64,000 bases of DNA from an uncultured Pelagibacteraceae bacterium. Lineage in GTDB: Bacteria > Pseudomonadota > Alphaproteobacteria > Pelagibacterales > Pelagibacteraceae. The notes beneath the pieces were generated by a model. It was not told where the DNA came from. It did no database searches and saw only the letters and a list, made by a program, of their open reading frames with translations. The translations under genes and the position numbers were made by a program. The stretch covers positions 43,776 to 107,775 of the forward strand of contig CACLFK010000002.1 of the NCBI GenBank assembly GCA_902606105.1, given 5' to 3'. Positions 21,083-30,966 of this stretch are shown here, one piece after another (the first letter of the stretch is position 1; each line of letters opens with the position of its first letter).

Positions 21083-22081
21083 ATGAAAACCGACAGTAAT
21101 CATCCGCTTATAAAATTTGGGAAAACTGGTGTTCTTATTATTAATCTAGGGACTCCTGACTCTACAAGTTGGTTTGATATTCGAAAATATTTAAAAGAAT
21201 TTTTATCAGACAAGAGAGTTATAGAAGTTAATCCTATAATTTGGAAAATAGTTTTAAATCTATTTATTTTAACTTTTAGACCATCTAAAACAGCAAAAGC
21301 TTATAAAGAAATTTGGATGCGAAATGAAAACATGTCCCCTCTTTTATACTATACAAAAAAGCAAAACGAAAAAATCTCTAAGCTTATAACAAAAGAAAAT
21401 TTAATAATGGATTTTGCTATGAGGTATGGAAATCCAAGCATTAAAAATAAAATTTATAAACTTCAGGAGCAAGGTTGCGAAAATTTAGTCATATTACCTC
21501 TCTATCCACAATATGCAGCAGCAACAACTGCAACAGTGTGTGATGAAGTTTATAGAACCTTGATGAAAATGAGGTGGCAACCTTCTTTAAAAATAATTTC
21601 TCATTATGAGTCAGATCCGCTTTATATCGATGCACTAGTTAATTCTATTAATAAGAAGATTAGTGAAATAAATTGGAAGCCAGATTTAATAATCGCCTCG
21701 TATCACGGAATACCTAAAAAATATTTTGATAAGGGTGATCCTTATCATTGTTATTGTCATAAAACGACCAGGCTTATTTCTGAAAAATTTAACTCTATTG
21801 AAATAAAAACTACATTCCAGTCTAGATTTGGACCTCAAGAGTGGTTACAACCTTACACAGACAAGACCTTAGATAGTTTACCAGGAGAGGGAAAGAAGAA
21901 TATCCTTGTAATCTGCCCTGGATTTTCTTCTGACTGTGTAGAAACCTTAGAGGAAATTTTAATTCAAGGTAAAGAGAGCTTTTTAAATTCTGGAGGTGAA
22001 AATTTTGACATGGTCCCATGCCTAAATGATAACGATGATCATATAGTTTTATTAAAATCTTTAATTGAAAAAAATATTTAA
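21083..22081 (+). CDS. hemH: Ferrochelatase
   Basis: GVLIINLGTPDS, SYHGIPKKYFDKGDPYHCYCHKT, FQSRFGPQEWLQPYT. Confidence 0.98.
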   Translation: MKTDSNHPLIKFGKTGVLIINLGTPDSTSWFDIRKYLKEFLSDKRVIEVNPIIWKIVLNLFILTFRPSKTAKAYKEIWMRNENMSPLLYYTKKQNEKISKLITKENLIMDFAMRYGNPSIKNKIYKLQEQGCENLVILPLYPQYAAATTATVCDEVYRTLMKMRWQPSLKIISHYESDPLYIDALVNSINKKISEINWKPDLIIASYHGIPKKYFDKGDPYHCYCHKTTRLISEKFNSIEIKTTFQSRFGPQEWLQPYTDKTLDSLPGEGKKNILVICPGFSSDCVETLEEILIQGKESFLNSGGENFDMVPCLNDNDDHIVLLKSLIEKNI

Positions 22082-22084
22082 AAG

Positions 22085-22519
22085 ATGAACACTTATTTAT
22101 TATTCAAATCTTTGCATTTGATAGCAGTTATTTCATGGCTGGCTGGCCTTCTATATTTACCAAGAATTTTTGTTTATCATGCAGAAAGTAATTCTGATAC
22201 AAATATTTCTGAAATCTTTAAAACGATGGAAAGAAAACTTTACTTTTACATAATGACTCCAGCTATGACTTTATCGTGGTTGTTTGGACTTTTGCTTATT
22301 CATAGCATCGGTTTCCAACAGCTTAGTCAAACTTGGATGCTATTAAAGTTGCTATTTGTAATTATTCTTACTTTGTACCACTTTTATTTGGGTAAGTTAC
22401 TTGGTCAGTTCAAGACAGACAGTAACAGACATTCTCACAAGTTTTATCGTTATATAAACGAAATACCCACAATATTGCTGATTTTGATCATTTTTGTTGT
22501 TATTTTTAAACCAATCTAG
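22085..22519 (+). CDS. hemJ: HemJ-type protoporphyrinogen oxidase (UPF0093)
   Basis: FKSLHLIAVISWLAGLLYLPRIFVYH, MTPAMTLSWLFGL; located after hemH. Confidence 0.9.
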   Translation: MNTYLLFKSLHLIAVISWLAGLLYLPRIFVYHAESNSDTNISEIFKTMERKLYFYIMTPAMTLSWLFGLLLIHSIGFQQLSQTWMLLKLLFVIILTLYHFYLGKLLGQFKTDSNRHSHKFYRYINEIPTILLILIIFVVIFKPI

Positions 22520-22521
22520 GG

Positions 22522-22574
22522 TTGAAAAAAAACAAAGAGAATATATATTATTTATACCTGATAAGTCCTTATCA
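22522..22574 (+). promoter_or_regulatory. Putative rho promoter and leader inverted repeat
   Basis: TTGAAA (22522-22527) N16 TATATT (22544-22549), then perfect inverted repeat TGATAAG-TC-CTTATCA (22559-22574) just before the rho ATG at 22586. Confidence 0.45.
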
Positions 22575-22585
22575 AAAATTAAATC

Positions 22586-23854
22586 ATGAACATTCAAGAA
22601 TTAAAATTAAAATCATCTGAACAGCTTATTACTCAGGCAGAAGAGCTTGGTATTGAAAATGCAAGTACTTTAAGAAAACAAGAGATTCTTTTTGCTATCT
22701 TGAAGAAAGTTGCTGAGAAAGAAGAAATTACTGGAGTAGGAGTTTTACAATTATTACAGGATGGATTTGGTTTTTTAAGAGCAATGGAATCAAATTATTT
22801 ACCTGGTCCAGATGATATATACGTTAGCCCAAGTCAGATTAGAAAATTTGGATTAAGAACAGGTGATACAGTGGAAGGACCTGTTAGAGCACCAAAAGAA
22901 GGTGAAAGATATTTTGCATTGCTTCAAGTCAGTAAAATTAATTTTGAAGAGCCAGAAAAAGCAAGACACAAAATTGCATTTGATAACCTTACACCACTTT
23001 ATCCTGATAAGCAGTTAGTTATGGAAGTTGAAACCACTAAAGTTGAGAAGAAACCAGACTTAACACCAAGACTGATTGATTTGGTTAGTCCGATTGGTAA
23101 AGGACAAAGATCTATAATAATTTCACCTCCTAAAGCTGGTAAAACTATGATTTTACAGAGTATTGCTAACTCTATAGCGAAAAATTATCCAGAGTGTTAT
23201 TTAATTGTATTGCTAATTGATGAACGTCCAGAAGAAGTAACAGACATGCAAAGAACAGTAAAAGGTGAAGTAATTAGCTCAACTTTTGATGAACCTGCTC
23301 AAAGACATGTTGCTGTAGCTGAGATGGTTATCGAAAAGGCAAAAAGATTAACTGAACACAAAAAAGATGTAGTTATACTTTTAGACTCAATAACAAGATT
23401 GGGAAGAGCTTACAACGCTGTCATACCAAGTTCAGGAAAAGTTCTAACAGGTGGTGTTGACGCTAATGCACTCCAAAGACCAAAAAGATTTTTTGGTGCA
23501 GCCAGAAATATTGAAGAAGGAGGTTCTTTAACAATTATCTCAACTGCTTTGATTGATACTGGAAGTAGAATGGACGAAGTAATTTTTGAGGAATTTAAAG
23601 GAACTGGTAATAGCGAAACAGTTCTTGATAGAAAAATTGCGGATAAAAGAATTTACCCAGCAATTGATATAACAAAATCAGGCACAAGAAGAGAAGAATT
23701 ATTATTTGACAAAAATGATCTTCAAAAAATGAATGTCTTAAGAAGAATTATAGCACCTATGGGAACTATGGATGCTATAGAGTTTATCAATTCAAAATTA
23801 AAAGACACAAAAAATAATTCAGAGTTTTTTAACTCCATGAATAAACCTGCCTAA
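22586..23854 (+). CDS. rho: Transcription termination factor Rho
   Basis: [56 protein letters not shown]. Confidence 0.99.
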   Translation: MNIQELKLKSSEQLITQAEELGIENASTLRKQEILFAILKKVAEKEEITGVGVLQLLQDGFGFLRAMESNYLPGPDDIYVSPSQIRKFGLRTGDTVEGPVRAPKEGERYFALLQVSKINFEEPEKARHKIAFDNLTPLYPDKQLVMEVETTKVEKKPDLTPRLIDLVSPIGKGQRSIIISPPKAGKTMILQSIANSIAKNYPECYLIVLLIDERPEEVTDMQRTVKGEVISSTFDEPAQRHVAVAEMVIEKAKRLTEHKKDVVILLDSITRLGRAYNAVIPSSGKVLTGGVDANALQRPKRFFGAARNIEEGGSLTIISTALIDTGSRMDEVIFEEFKGTGNSETVLDRKIADKRIYPAIDITKSGTRREELLFDKNDLQKMNVLRRIIAPMGTMDAIEFINSKLKDTKNNSEFFNSMNKPA

Positions 23855-23911
23855 CAAATTAAATTTAATTTAAGTTTTACAGCAGCATAAATTTGAAGTT
23901 ATAATCTTCAA

Positions 23912-25243
23912 ATGACAATTTATGCTTTATCCAGTGGACCAGGAATATCAGGTATAGCCGTTGTAAGAATTTCAGGCGAAGATACTTCCAAAGCGATAGA
24001 GCTAATGACCGGTAAGGGTTTACCCAGGCCAAGAGTGGCAACACTCAGAAAAATCAACAAAATCAACACTTCTGAGCTTATAGATGAAGGTCTAATATTA
24101 TGGTTTCCTGGCCCTGAGAGCTACACAGGTGAGGATATGGCCGAAATACAAGTGCATGGCAGTAAAGCTGTAATAGATGCCTTACATACCAACATATCGA
24201 AAATTAAAAATTGTCGTCTAGCTGAGCCTGGAGAATTCACAAAGCTTGCATTTCAAAATGGCAAAATAAATTTACTAAAAGCAGAGAGTGTTGCTGATTT
24301 AATTTCATCGGAAACTGAAATTCAAAGACAGCAAGCAATTAAAATAATGAATGGTCGATCAGCAGACCAATTTAATTTTTTAAGAGAAAAATTATTAAAA
24401 ATTTTATCCCATGTTGAAGCCAAAATAGATTTTCCTGATGAAGATTTGCCAAAGGATATTTTAAATGAAATTAAAAAAAGTTCAGATGAAGTTTTAAAAA
24501 AAATAGAAAAAATTTTGGACGATCAAAAAGTTGGAGAGATAATTAGGGAAGGATTTAAAATTGCTATTCTTGGACCTACTAATGCAGGCAAGTCTAGCTT
24601 GCTCAATCATTTGTCGAACAGAGATGTTGCAATTGTATCTGAAATTGCAGGAACGACTAGAGATGTAATTGAAACTCATCTTAATATTGACGGTTACCCA
24701 GTTATAGTTTCGGATACCGCTGGTATAAGAGAATCTAAAGACGAAATTGAAAAAAAAGGTATAAAATTATCACTTCGTAGAGCAGAAGAAGCAGACCTTA
24801 AGCTAGTAGTTGTAGATGCTAAAAACCTTGAATTTACTGATGTTTTGAGGAGATTATTAGATAAAAATGCCATTTTAGTGATTAATAAATCAGATCTTTT
24901 AGAAGAAGACATTGATCCTGAAATAAAAAAAATTAATCATGTTCTAATTTCAATCAAGGATAATTCAAATATTGATGAATTAATTTTGAATATAAAAAAT
25001 AATTTAAAAAATAAATTTATAACAAGTGATGATATTCTAATTACTAGAGAGCGGCACAGACAACATCTTCAACAATGTTTAGATCATTTAAAAAACTTTA
25101 ATCAAAAAAAAGAAATTGAAGATTTTGATAAAGCGGCTGAGGATTTAAGATTAGCTACGAGGCATCTCGGAATGATTGTTGGAAAAGTTGATGTAGATGA
25201 GATATTAGGCAGTATTTTCAACGATTTTTGTATAGGTAAATAA
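23912..25243 (+). CDS. mnmE: tRNA modification GTPase MnmE
   Basis: IYALSSGPGISGIAVVRISG, GPTNAGKSSLLNHL, C-terminal FNDFCIGK. Confidence 0.98.
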   Translation: MTIYALSSGPGISGIAVVRISGEDTSKAIELMTGKGLPRPRVATLRKINKINTSELIDEGLILWFPGPESYTGEDMAEIQVHGSKAVIDALHTNISKIKNCRLAEPGEFTKLAFQNGKINLLKAESVADLISSETEIQRQQAIKIMNGRSADQFNFLREKLLKILSHVEAKIDFPDEDLPKDILNEIKKSSDEVLKKIEKILDDQKVGEIIREGFKIAILGPTNAGKSSLLNHLSNRDVAIVSEIAGTTRDVIETHLNIDGYPVIVSDTAGIRESKDEIEKKGIKLSLRRAEEADLKLVVVDAKNLEFTDVLRRLLDKNAILVINKSDLLEEDIDPEIKKINHVLISIKDNSNIDELILNIKNNLKNKFITSDDILITRERHRQHLQQCLDHLKNFNQKKEIEDFDKAAEDLRLATRHLGMIVGKVDVDEILGSIFNDFCIGK

Positions 25244-25360
25244 TAATGAATTTATCTGTATTTTTTGCTGTTTTTGACCATAAATCGTTAGTATTCAACA
25301 CTTATTTGCTAAAAGTAAGAGGTATCTTGTAAATAAAATAATCAGTTATAAGTTTAGCTG

Positions 25361-27232
25361 ATGAAAAATGATTTATCATTTGATGTAGTAGTAATAGGCG
25401 GTGGACATGCAGGTTGTGAAGCGGCAACAGCTTCTGCACGTTTAGGAGTTAACACTGCTTTATTTACTCATAAGATTGAAACGATTGGTGAGATGTCGTG
25501 TAATCCAGCTATAGGAGGATTAGGTAAAGGTCATTTAGTTAGAGAAATAGATGCTCTTGATGGTGTTATGGGTGAGATTGCTGATAAGTCGGGAATACAG
25601 TTTAGGTTGTTAAATAGAAGTAGAGGTCCTGCTGTTCGTGGACCAAGAACTCAGTCAGACAGATCTTTATATCGAAAGTATATGCAAGAAAAACTTGCAA
25701 ATTACTGTAATTTAAGCATTTTTTCAGATCCTGTAATTAAGTTTATTTTTAATAAAAACACCATAAGTGGGTTTCAAACAAAGAAAGGTAAAAAAGTTAC
25801 ATGTAGCAAGTTAATACTAACAACAGGCACTTTTCTAAATGGTTTGATACACATAGGTGATGAAAAAACACCGGCAGGAAGATATGATGAAAAACCTTCC
25901 ACAGGTTTAAGTGAACAATTACAAAAATATGATTTCAAAATTGGAAGATTAAAAACTGGAACCCCTCCTCGATTAGATTCAAGAACTATAAATTATAAAA
26001 ATTTAGAAGAACAGTTTGCAGACGATGATCCTTATTTTTTTTCTTTTCTAACTAAAAAAAATATAAACGAACAAGTGACATGTAGGATGACATACACCAA
26101 TCACAAGGTACATAAGATTATAGAAAAGAATTTGTCCAAAAGTGCGATGTACTCAGGTAGTATAAAAGGTATTGGACCAAGATACTGTCCGTCTATAGAA
26201 GATAAAATAGTAAAATTCTCGGATAAAGGACGACATCAGATATTTTTGGAGCCAGAGGGACTAAATGACCACACAATTTATCCAAATGGCATCTCCACAT
26301 CACTACCTAGCGAAGTACAGTATGAAATATGCAATAATATCAATGGTTTAGAGAATGTAAAAATTATTAGACCCGGATATGCTATAGAATATGACTATGT
26401 CGACCCTAGGGAGCTCTTTCTTACCCTTGAGACAAAAAAAATTAATAATCTTTATCTAGCTGGCCAAATCAATGGAACCACTGGTTATGAGGAAGCAGCA
26501 TCGCAAGGTCTTATTGCTGGAATAAATGCTGCATTATCTATCAAGGGACAAGAGCCATTTATATTAGATAGATCTGATGCATACATAGGAGTAATGATTG
26601 ATGACTTAGTAACCAAAGGTGTTGCTGAACCCTATAGAATGTTTACTTCTCGAGCAGAATACAGATTAAGCTTGAGAGCAGATAATGCTGATCAAAGATT
26701 GACTGATAAAGGAATTGAAATTGGATTAATTGGATATCAAAGAAAGGAGATATATTTAGACAAATCTCAAAAATTAAAAAATATTTGTAATAAAATGCTT
26801 AAATCTCATATTTCTCCAAATAAAGCTGAAAGCTATGGTATAAAGATAGCTAAAGATGGAATTCTAAGGTCTTCGAATCAAATTTTAACTCAAAAAGGTG
26901 TTGATATGCCTAAAATAAGAGAAATTTGGAGTGATATACCCTATTATGATAATGAAATTGATGAGCAGATAGAAATAAATGCTCATTATATAGGTTATTT
27001 AAAAAAGCAAAAAGCTGACATTCTTGCATTTAAAAGAGATGAAAACCTAATGATTCCTGAAAAAATTGATTATAATAAACTTTCAGGTCTATCAAATGAG
27101 GTAAAGGCAAAATTTAGCCAAATTAAGCCCAAAACTATGGGTCAGGCCTTAAGAATTGATGGAATTACTCCTGCAGCTGTATATATTTTGTTGTCACATG
27201 TAAAAAGAAAGTCTATTAAGCATATAGCTTAA
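25361..27232 (+). CDS. mnmG: tRNA uridine-5-carboxymethylaminomethyl synthesis enzyme MnmG
   Basis: [63 protein letters not shown]. Confidence 0.99.
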   Translation: MKNDLSFDVVVIGGGHAGCEAATASARLGVNTALFTHKIETIGEMSCNPAIGGLGKGHLVREIDALDGVMGEIADKSGIQFRLLNRSRGPAVRGPRTQSDRSLYRKYMQEKLANYCNLSIFSDPVIKFIFNKNTISGFQTKKGKKVTCSKLILTTGTFLNGLIHIGDEKTPAGRYDEKPSTGLSEQLQKYDFKIGRLKTGTPPRLDSRTINYKNLEEQFADDDPYFFSFLTKKNINEQVTCRMTYTNHKVHKIIEKNLSKSAMYSGSIKGIGPRYCPSIEDKIVKFSDKGRHQIFLEPEGLNDHTIYPNGISTSLPSEVQYEICNNINGLENVKIIRPGYAIEYDYVDPRELFLTLETKKINNLYLAGQINGTTGYEEAASQGLIAGINAALSIKGQEPFILDRSDAYIGVMIDDLVTKGVAEPYRMFTSRAEYRLSLRADNADQRLTDKGIEIGLIGYQRKEIYLDKSQKLKNICNKMLKSHISPNKAESYGIKIAKDGILRSSNQILTQKGVDMPKIREIWSDIPYYDNEIDEQIEINAHYIGYLKKQKADILAFKRDENLMIPEKIDYNKLSGLSNEVKAKFSQIKPKTMGQALRIDGITPAAVYILLSHVKRKSIKHIA

Positions 27233-27885
27233 TGGATCAAGAAATTATAAATTCTTATTCAAAACTTTCAGGGTTAAATGTTTCACGTGAAACATTTTCA
27301 GACTTCGAAAGCTATATATCAATGATCCTAGAAAAAAATGAAAAAATCAATTTAATTAGCGATAAATTTAGTGAAAAAAATGATATAATTGAGCGTCATA
27401 TTATTGATTCTGCTCAAATAATTGATATTGTTGACTTTAATAGCAATACAACTACAGATATAGGTTCAGGAAGTGGAATGCCGGGCATAATCATAGCAAT
27501 TTTACTTAAAAGCCTTAAAAAAGATATAAAGGTCAAGCTTTATGAAAAAAGCTACCATAAAAGCCATTTTCTTAGAGATGTTTCTACAAAATTAAATTTA
27601 AAAACAGAAATAATACAAAAAAATATTTTTGAAGAAAAAAAATTAGAAACAGGAACAATAATGTCTAGAGCATTTAAACCGATGCCAGTAGTGTTAGATT
27701 TAGTAAATGAAAATTTTTCTAATTTTTCAAATATAATTTTTTTTATGGGCAAGAGTGGAAGAGAAATTTTTCAAAATACTTTAAAGGATTGGGATTTAGA
27801 TTATTCCGAAAAAAAAAGTTTAACCAGCGAAGAATCTTTTTTAGTAAATGTGAAAAAAATTAAAAAAAAAATTAAAAAAAACTAA
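27232..27885 (+). CDS. rsmG: 16S rRNA (guanine527-N7)-methyltransferase RsmG (GidB)
   Basis: RHIIDSAQI, DIGSGSGMPGIIIAI; between mnmG and parA; N-terminal LNVSRETF. Confidence 0.95.
   Translation: MDQEIINSYSKLSGLNVSRETFSDFESYISMILEKNEKINLISDKFSEKNDIIERHIIDSAQIIDIVDFNSNTTTDIGSGSGMPGIIIAILLKSLKKDIKVKLYEKSYHKSHFLRDVSTKLNLKTEIIQKNIFEEKKLETGTIMSRAFKPMPVVLDLVNENFSNFSNIIFFMGKSGREIFQNTLKDWDLDYSEKKSLTSEESFLVNVKKIKKKIKKN
27279..27294. promoter_or_regulatory. parS: parS centromere-like site
   Basis: Perfect 16-bp palindrome TGTTTCACGTGAAACA (18 bp with flanking A/T), inside rsmG and about 0.6 kb upstream of parA. Confidence 0.95.
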
Positions 27886-28680
27886 ATGCAAATTATTTCG
27901 GTTATAAACCAAAAGGGTGGGGTTGGTAAAACAACTTCTGCAATCAACCTGGCAGCAGGATTATCTCAACAGAACAAGAAAATTCTAGTAGTAGATTTAG
28001 ATCCACAAGGAAATGCAACTACCGGCCTTGGATTATCCAACATGGAAAATTCTTCAGAGACAATTTACGGGGTCCTTAATGGAACTAAAGAAATAAGCGA
28101 TGTGATTAAAAAAACACAGTTTGAAAATCTCGATATAATAACCTCCAATGTAGACTTATCTGGTCTTGAGGTGGAGACGGCTGATGATAGCAATAGAGCT
28201 TTTTTGTTAAAAGTAAAATTAACCGCATATTTAAACAATTCTGGATGCACATATGATTATATATTAATAGATTGTCCACCATCTCTAAGCTTACTGACTG
28301 TAATGGCGCTGGTAAGCTCAACCTCACTTTTAGTCCCACTCCAAACAGAATTTTTTGCTTTAGAAGGTTTAACTCAGTTAATTAAAACAATTGAGAGAAT
28401 AAAAGTAAGTCTTAACCCTGACTTGAGCATTAGAGGAATACTATTAACGATGTATGATAAACGAAATAAGCTGTCCTCTCAAGTTGAGAAAGAGGCTAGA
28501 GATTATTTTAATGAAAAAGTTTATTCAACAGTAATTCCTAGGAACGTTAGATTGTCAGAAGCACCTTCTCACGGGATGCCAGTTCTAATGTACGATAAGA
28601 CTTGTCTAGGTAGTAAAGCATATTTTAGTTTTACAGATGAATTTTTAAATCAAGAAACAACAATGGGGAGTGCTGCTTAA
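27886..28680 (+). CDS. parA: Chromosome partitioning ATPase ParA
   Basis: MQIISVINQKGGVGKTTSAINLAAGL, VDLDPQGNATTGLG. Confidence 0.98.
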   Translation: MQIISVINQKGGVGKTTSAINLAAGLSQQNKKILVVDLDPQGNATTGLGLSNMENSSETIYGVLNGTKEISDVIKKTQFENLDIITSNVDLSGLEVETADDSNRAFLLKVKLTAYLNNSGCTYDYILIDCPPSLSLLTVMALVSSTSLLVPLQTEFFALEGLTQLIKTIERIKVSLNPDLSIRGILLTMYDKRNKLSSQVEKEARDYFNEKVYSTVIPRNVRLSEAPSHGMPVLMYDKTCLGSKAYFSFTDEFLNQETTMGSAA

Positions 28681-29528
28681 TGGATTCTAATAAAATAAAA
28701 AGAGGTCTTGGAAGAGGCTTATCATCTCTTATAGGTGAAACTAAAGTTGAGGCCCAAAAAAATATGCTTGGCGTTAGTGATCTTGTACCTAATAAATATC
28801 AACCAAGAAAAATATTTGATGAGGACAATTTAAACGAACTTGCAAATTCAATTAAAGAAAGAGGAATTTTACAACCAATCATTGTTCGAAAATCCAATGA
28901 TGATCAATCAAAGTTTGAGATAATAGCTGGAGAGAGAAGGTGGCTTGCCGCTCAAAAAATTGGTCTTCATGATGTGCCTGTAGTGATAACAGAGGCAGAC
29001 AATTTAAAATCTTTGGAATTTGCAATTATCGAAAATGTTCAAAGACATGATTTGAATCCACTAGAGGAAGCGCAAGGATATAAAAAATTAATAGATGAAT
29101 TTTCATATGATCAAGAAAAAGTTTCAAGATTTATAGGTAAAAGTCGAAGTTATATTGCCAACGCACTAAGACTTTTGTCTCTACCAGATGAGGTGGTTAA
29201 GCTGATAGAAAACCAAAAATTATCTAGCGGTCATGCAAAAATTTTAGTTGGGTTAGAAAATGTTACTTTTGTAGCTAATAAAATAGTTGAGAAAAAACTC
29301 TCAGTTAGACAAGCTGAAAACTTTGTAAAATTATTTAAAAATAAAAGGCAAAAAAAAAATAATTCAAAAGATGCAAATATAATGCATTTAGAAATGGCTA
29401 TAGTAAATAAACTTGGTTTAAATGTTGAAATTAAAAACAAAAAAAACAACAAGGGTAAAATTATATTTGAATATAAAAGCCTTGATCAGTTAAATAAAAT
29501 TGTAGAGATAATTAAAGCTAATTATTAG
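28680..29528 (+). CDS. parB: Chromosome partitioning protein ParB
   Basis: GLGRGLSSLIGE, PNKYQPRKIFDEDNLNELANSIKERGILQPIIVR, IAGERRWLAAQ. Confidence 0.98.
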   Translation: MDSNKIKRGLGRGLSSLIGETKVEAQKNMLGVSDLVPNKYQPRKIFDEDNLNELANSIKERGILQPIIVRKSNDDQSKFEIIAGERRWLAAQKIGLHDVPVVITEADNLKSLEFAIIENVQRHDLNPLEEAQGYKKLIDEFSYDQEKVSRFIGKSRSYIANALRLLSLPDEVVKLIENQKLSSGHAKILVGLENVTFVANKIVEKKLSVRQAENFVKLFKNKRQKKNNSKDANIMHLEMAIVNKLGLNVEIKNKKNNKGKIIFEYKSLDQLNKIVEIIKANY

Positions 29529-30507
29529 TTTTCGATGAAGCTTGCCAAATTATAAAATCATAAATTAAATTAATTGAATTATTTATATTCTTTTTTACTA
29601 ATAACTCTAACTCATTAATTTTATAAATTAATTTTTTAATTTTGTTTGGGGACCACTCTAAAATTTGTTTTCTAATTATATCTTTATCTTTCCAAAATAT
29701 TGGTGGTTTTGCTGAAGCTATTGTTAAATCAACATTATTATTTTTTTGATAAACTTCTGAAAGTATTAAAATTTTTTTTGCTTTATTCATAAAAGTTCTT
29801 GCAATTATTATACAATCATCGTTAGAAAAATTATTCTCATTTAAAATACTATGTATTTTTTTTTTATTTTTAATAAGGCAATTATCTATAAGTTCAGCTA
29901 TACTGTAATTTTCAACTAGGTTAGTTAATTTATAAATAACTTCAGTAGTTAACTTTTTTCCGTTTTTAGAATACTCCTCAATTTTTTTGAGCTCTCTAAA
30001 TAAATATTCTCTATCTCCATTACATTTCATCACAACACTATTAATATTAGATGATGATAATGAAATACCCGTCTTTTTAAGAAAATTGTGAGCTAATTTC
30101 GAGAGTGTTTGTTCATTATCTGGATAGAAGGCTATACAAATAACTTTCTTTTCTTTTTCAAAGAACGATCTTAGTTTAGATCTTTTTTCCAAATTATCAG
30201 TAATAATAATAATTTTTATATCAGGATAATTCCAATTAAACACTTCCTCAATTACTTTAAAAATTTTATCTGATACTCTTTTAATTACTATTATTTTATT
30301 TTCATCAAAAAGAGATTTAGTTTTAATACTTTCAATAAAATTTAACTCATTACTTAAAATTTCACTTTCATCATAATCTAAGGTTTTGTTATTTTTAACG
30401 ATTTTTTTTCTTATCTCGTTTTTTAATCCTTCATTTTTACCATAAAGCAAAAAAAAATTATTTTGATCTAAAAAATTGTTATCAAAATTATAGTGTTTTA
30501 AGATCAT
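29518..30507 (-). CDS. holA: DNA polymerase III delta subunit
   Basis: FLLYGKNEGLKNEI, holA-type fold; position next to lptE/leuS. Confidence 0.85.
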   Translation of the reverse strand: MILKHYNFDNNFLDQNNFFLLYGKNEGLKNEIRKKIVKNNKTLDYDESEILSNELNFIESIKTKSLFDENKIIVIKRVSDKIFKVIEEVFNWNYPDIKIIIITDNLEKRSKLRSFFEKEKKVICIAFYPDNEQTLSKLAHNFLKKTGISLSSSNINSVVMKCNGDREYLFRELKKIEEYSKNGKKLTTEVIYKLTNLVENYSIAELIDNCLIKNKKKIHSILNENNFSNDDCIIIARTFMNKAKKILILSEVYQKNNNVDLTIASAKPPIFWKDKDIIRKQILEWSPNKIKKLIYKINELELLVKKNINNSINLIYDFIIWQASSKTNN

Positions 30508-30959
30508 CGAATCGTCAACAGCTGTGAGGTAAATTTTTGTATTATCAAATCTATCATATCTTTTCTAATTGTCTTTTCGTAATTACTTTGTTCGAAAAGT
30601 GTACCACTTTCTTTTATATCAAACTTCTCAATGTAGCTTATTGTCTTATCAATCCCATTAATTTTAACTATAAAATCTACATTTAAAATCAATCTAAAAT
30701 TTGTTGTATTTCCGGCTTCATCTTTTGTTAAGTTTTCTTTTTCATACTCAGATATTATTTTTATATCGAATGTTTTTTCGCTATTTTCATCTTTGTTTCT
30801 TTTTAATTTATTAGCAATGTAAATATTTAAATCTTTTTCACCCTCTAAACTTACGATATTAATATTTAAACCAGTATTATTTTGGTTCGAGTATATTGGG
30901 GTATATCCACAACTTGATAAAAGTAAAAGCATTATTCCGACTTTTAAAATTCTTAACAT
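30504..30959 (-). CDS. lptE: LPS assembly lipoprotein LptE-like
   Basis: Lipobox LLLSSCGYTPIYS; gene order leuS-lptE-holA. Confidence 0.85.
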   Translation of the reverse strand: MLRILKVGIMLLLLSSCGYTPIYSNQNNTGLNINIVSLEGEKDLNIYIANKLKRNKDENSEKTFDIKIISEYEKENLTKDEAGNTTNFRLILNVDFIVKINGIDKTISYIEKFDIKESGTLFEQSNYEKTIRKDMIDLIIQKFTSQLLTIR

Positions 30960-30966
30960 ATTAAAT

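Noticed and set aside
25244-25360. Possible ncRNA or second origin element in the 117-bp mnmE-mnmG gap
   Set aside because: AT-rich with no clear hairpin, DnaA box or strong promoter pair visible; most likely an ordinary promoter region.
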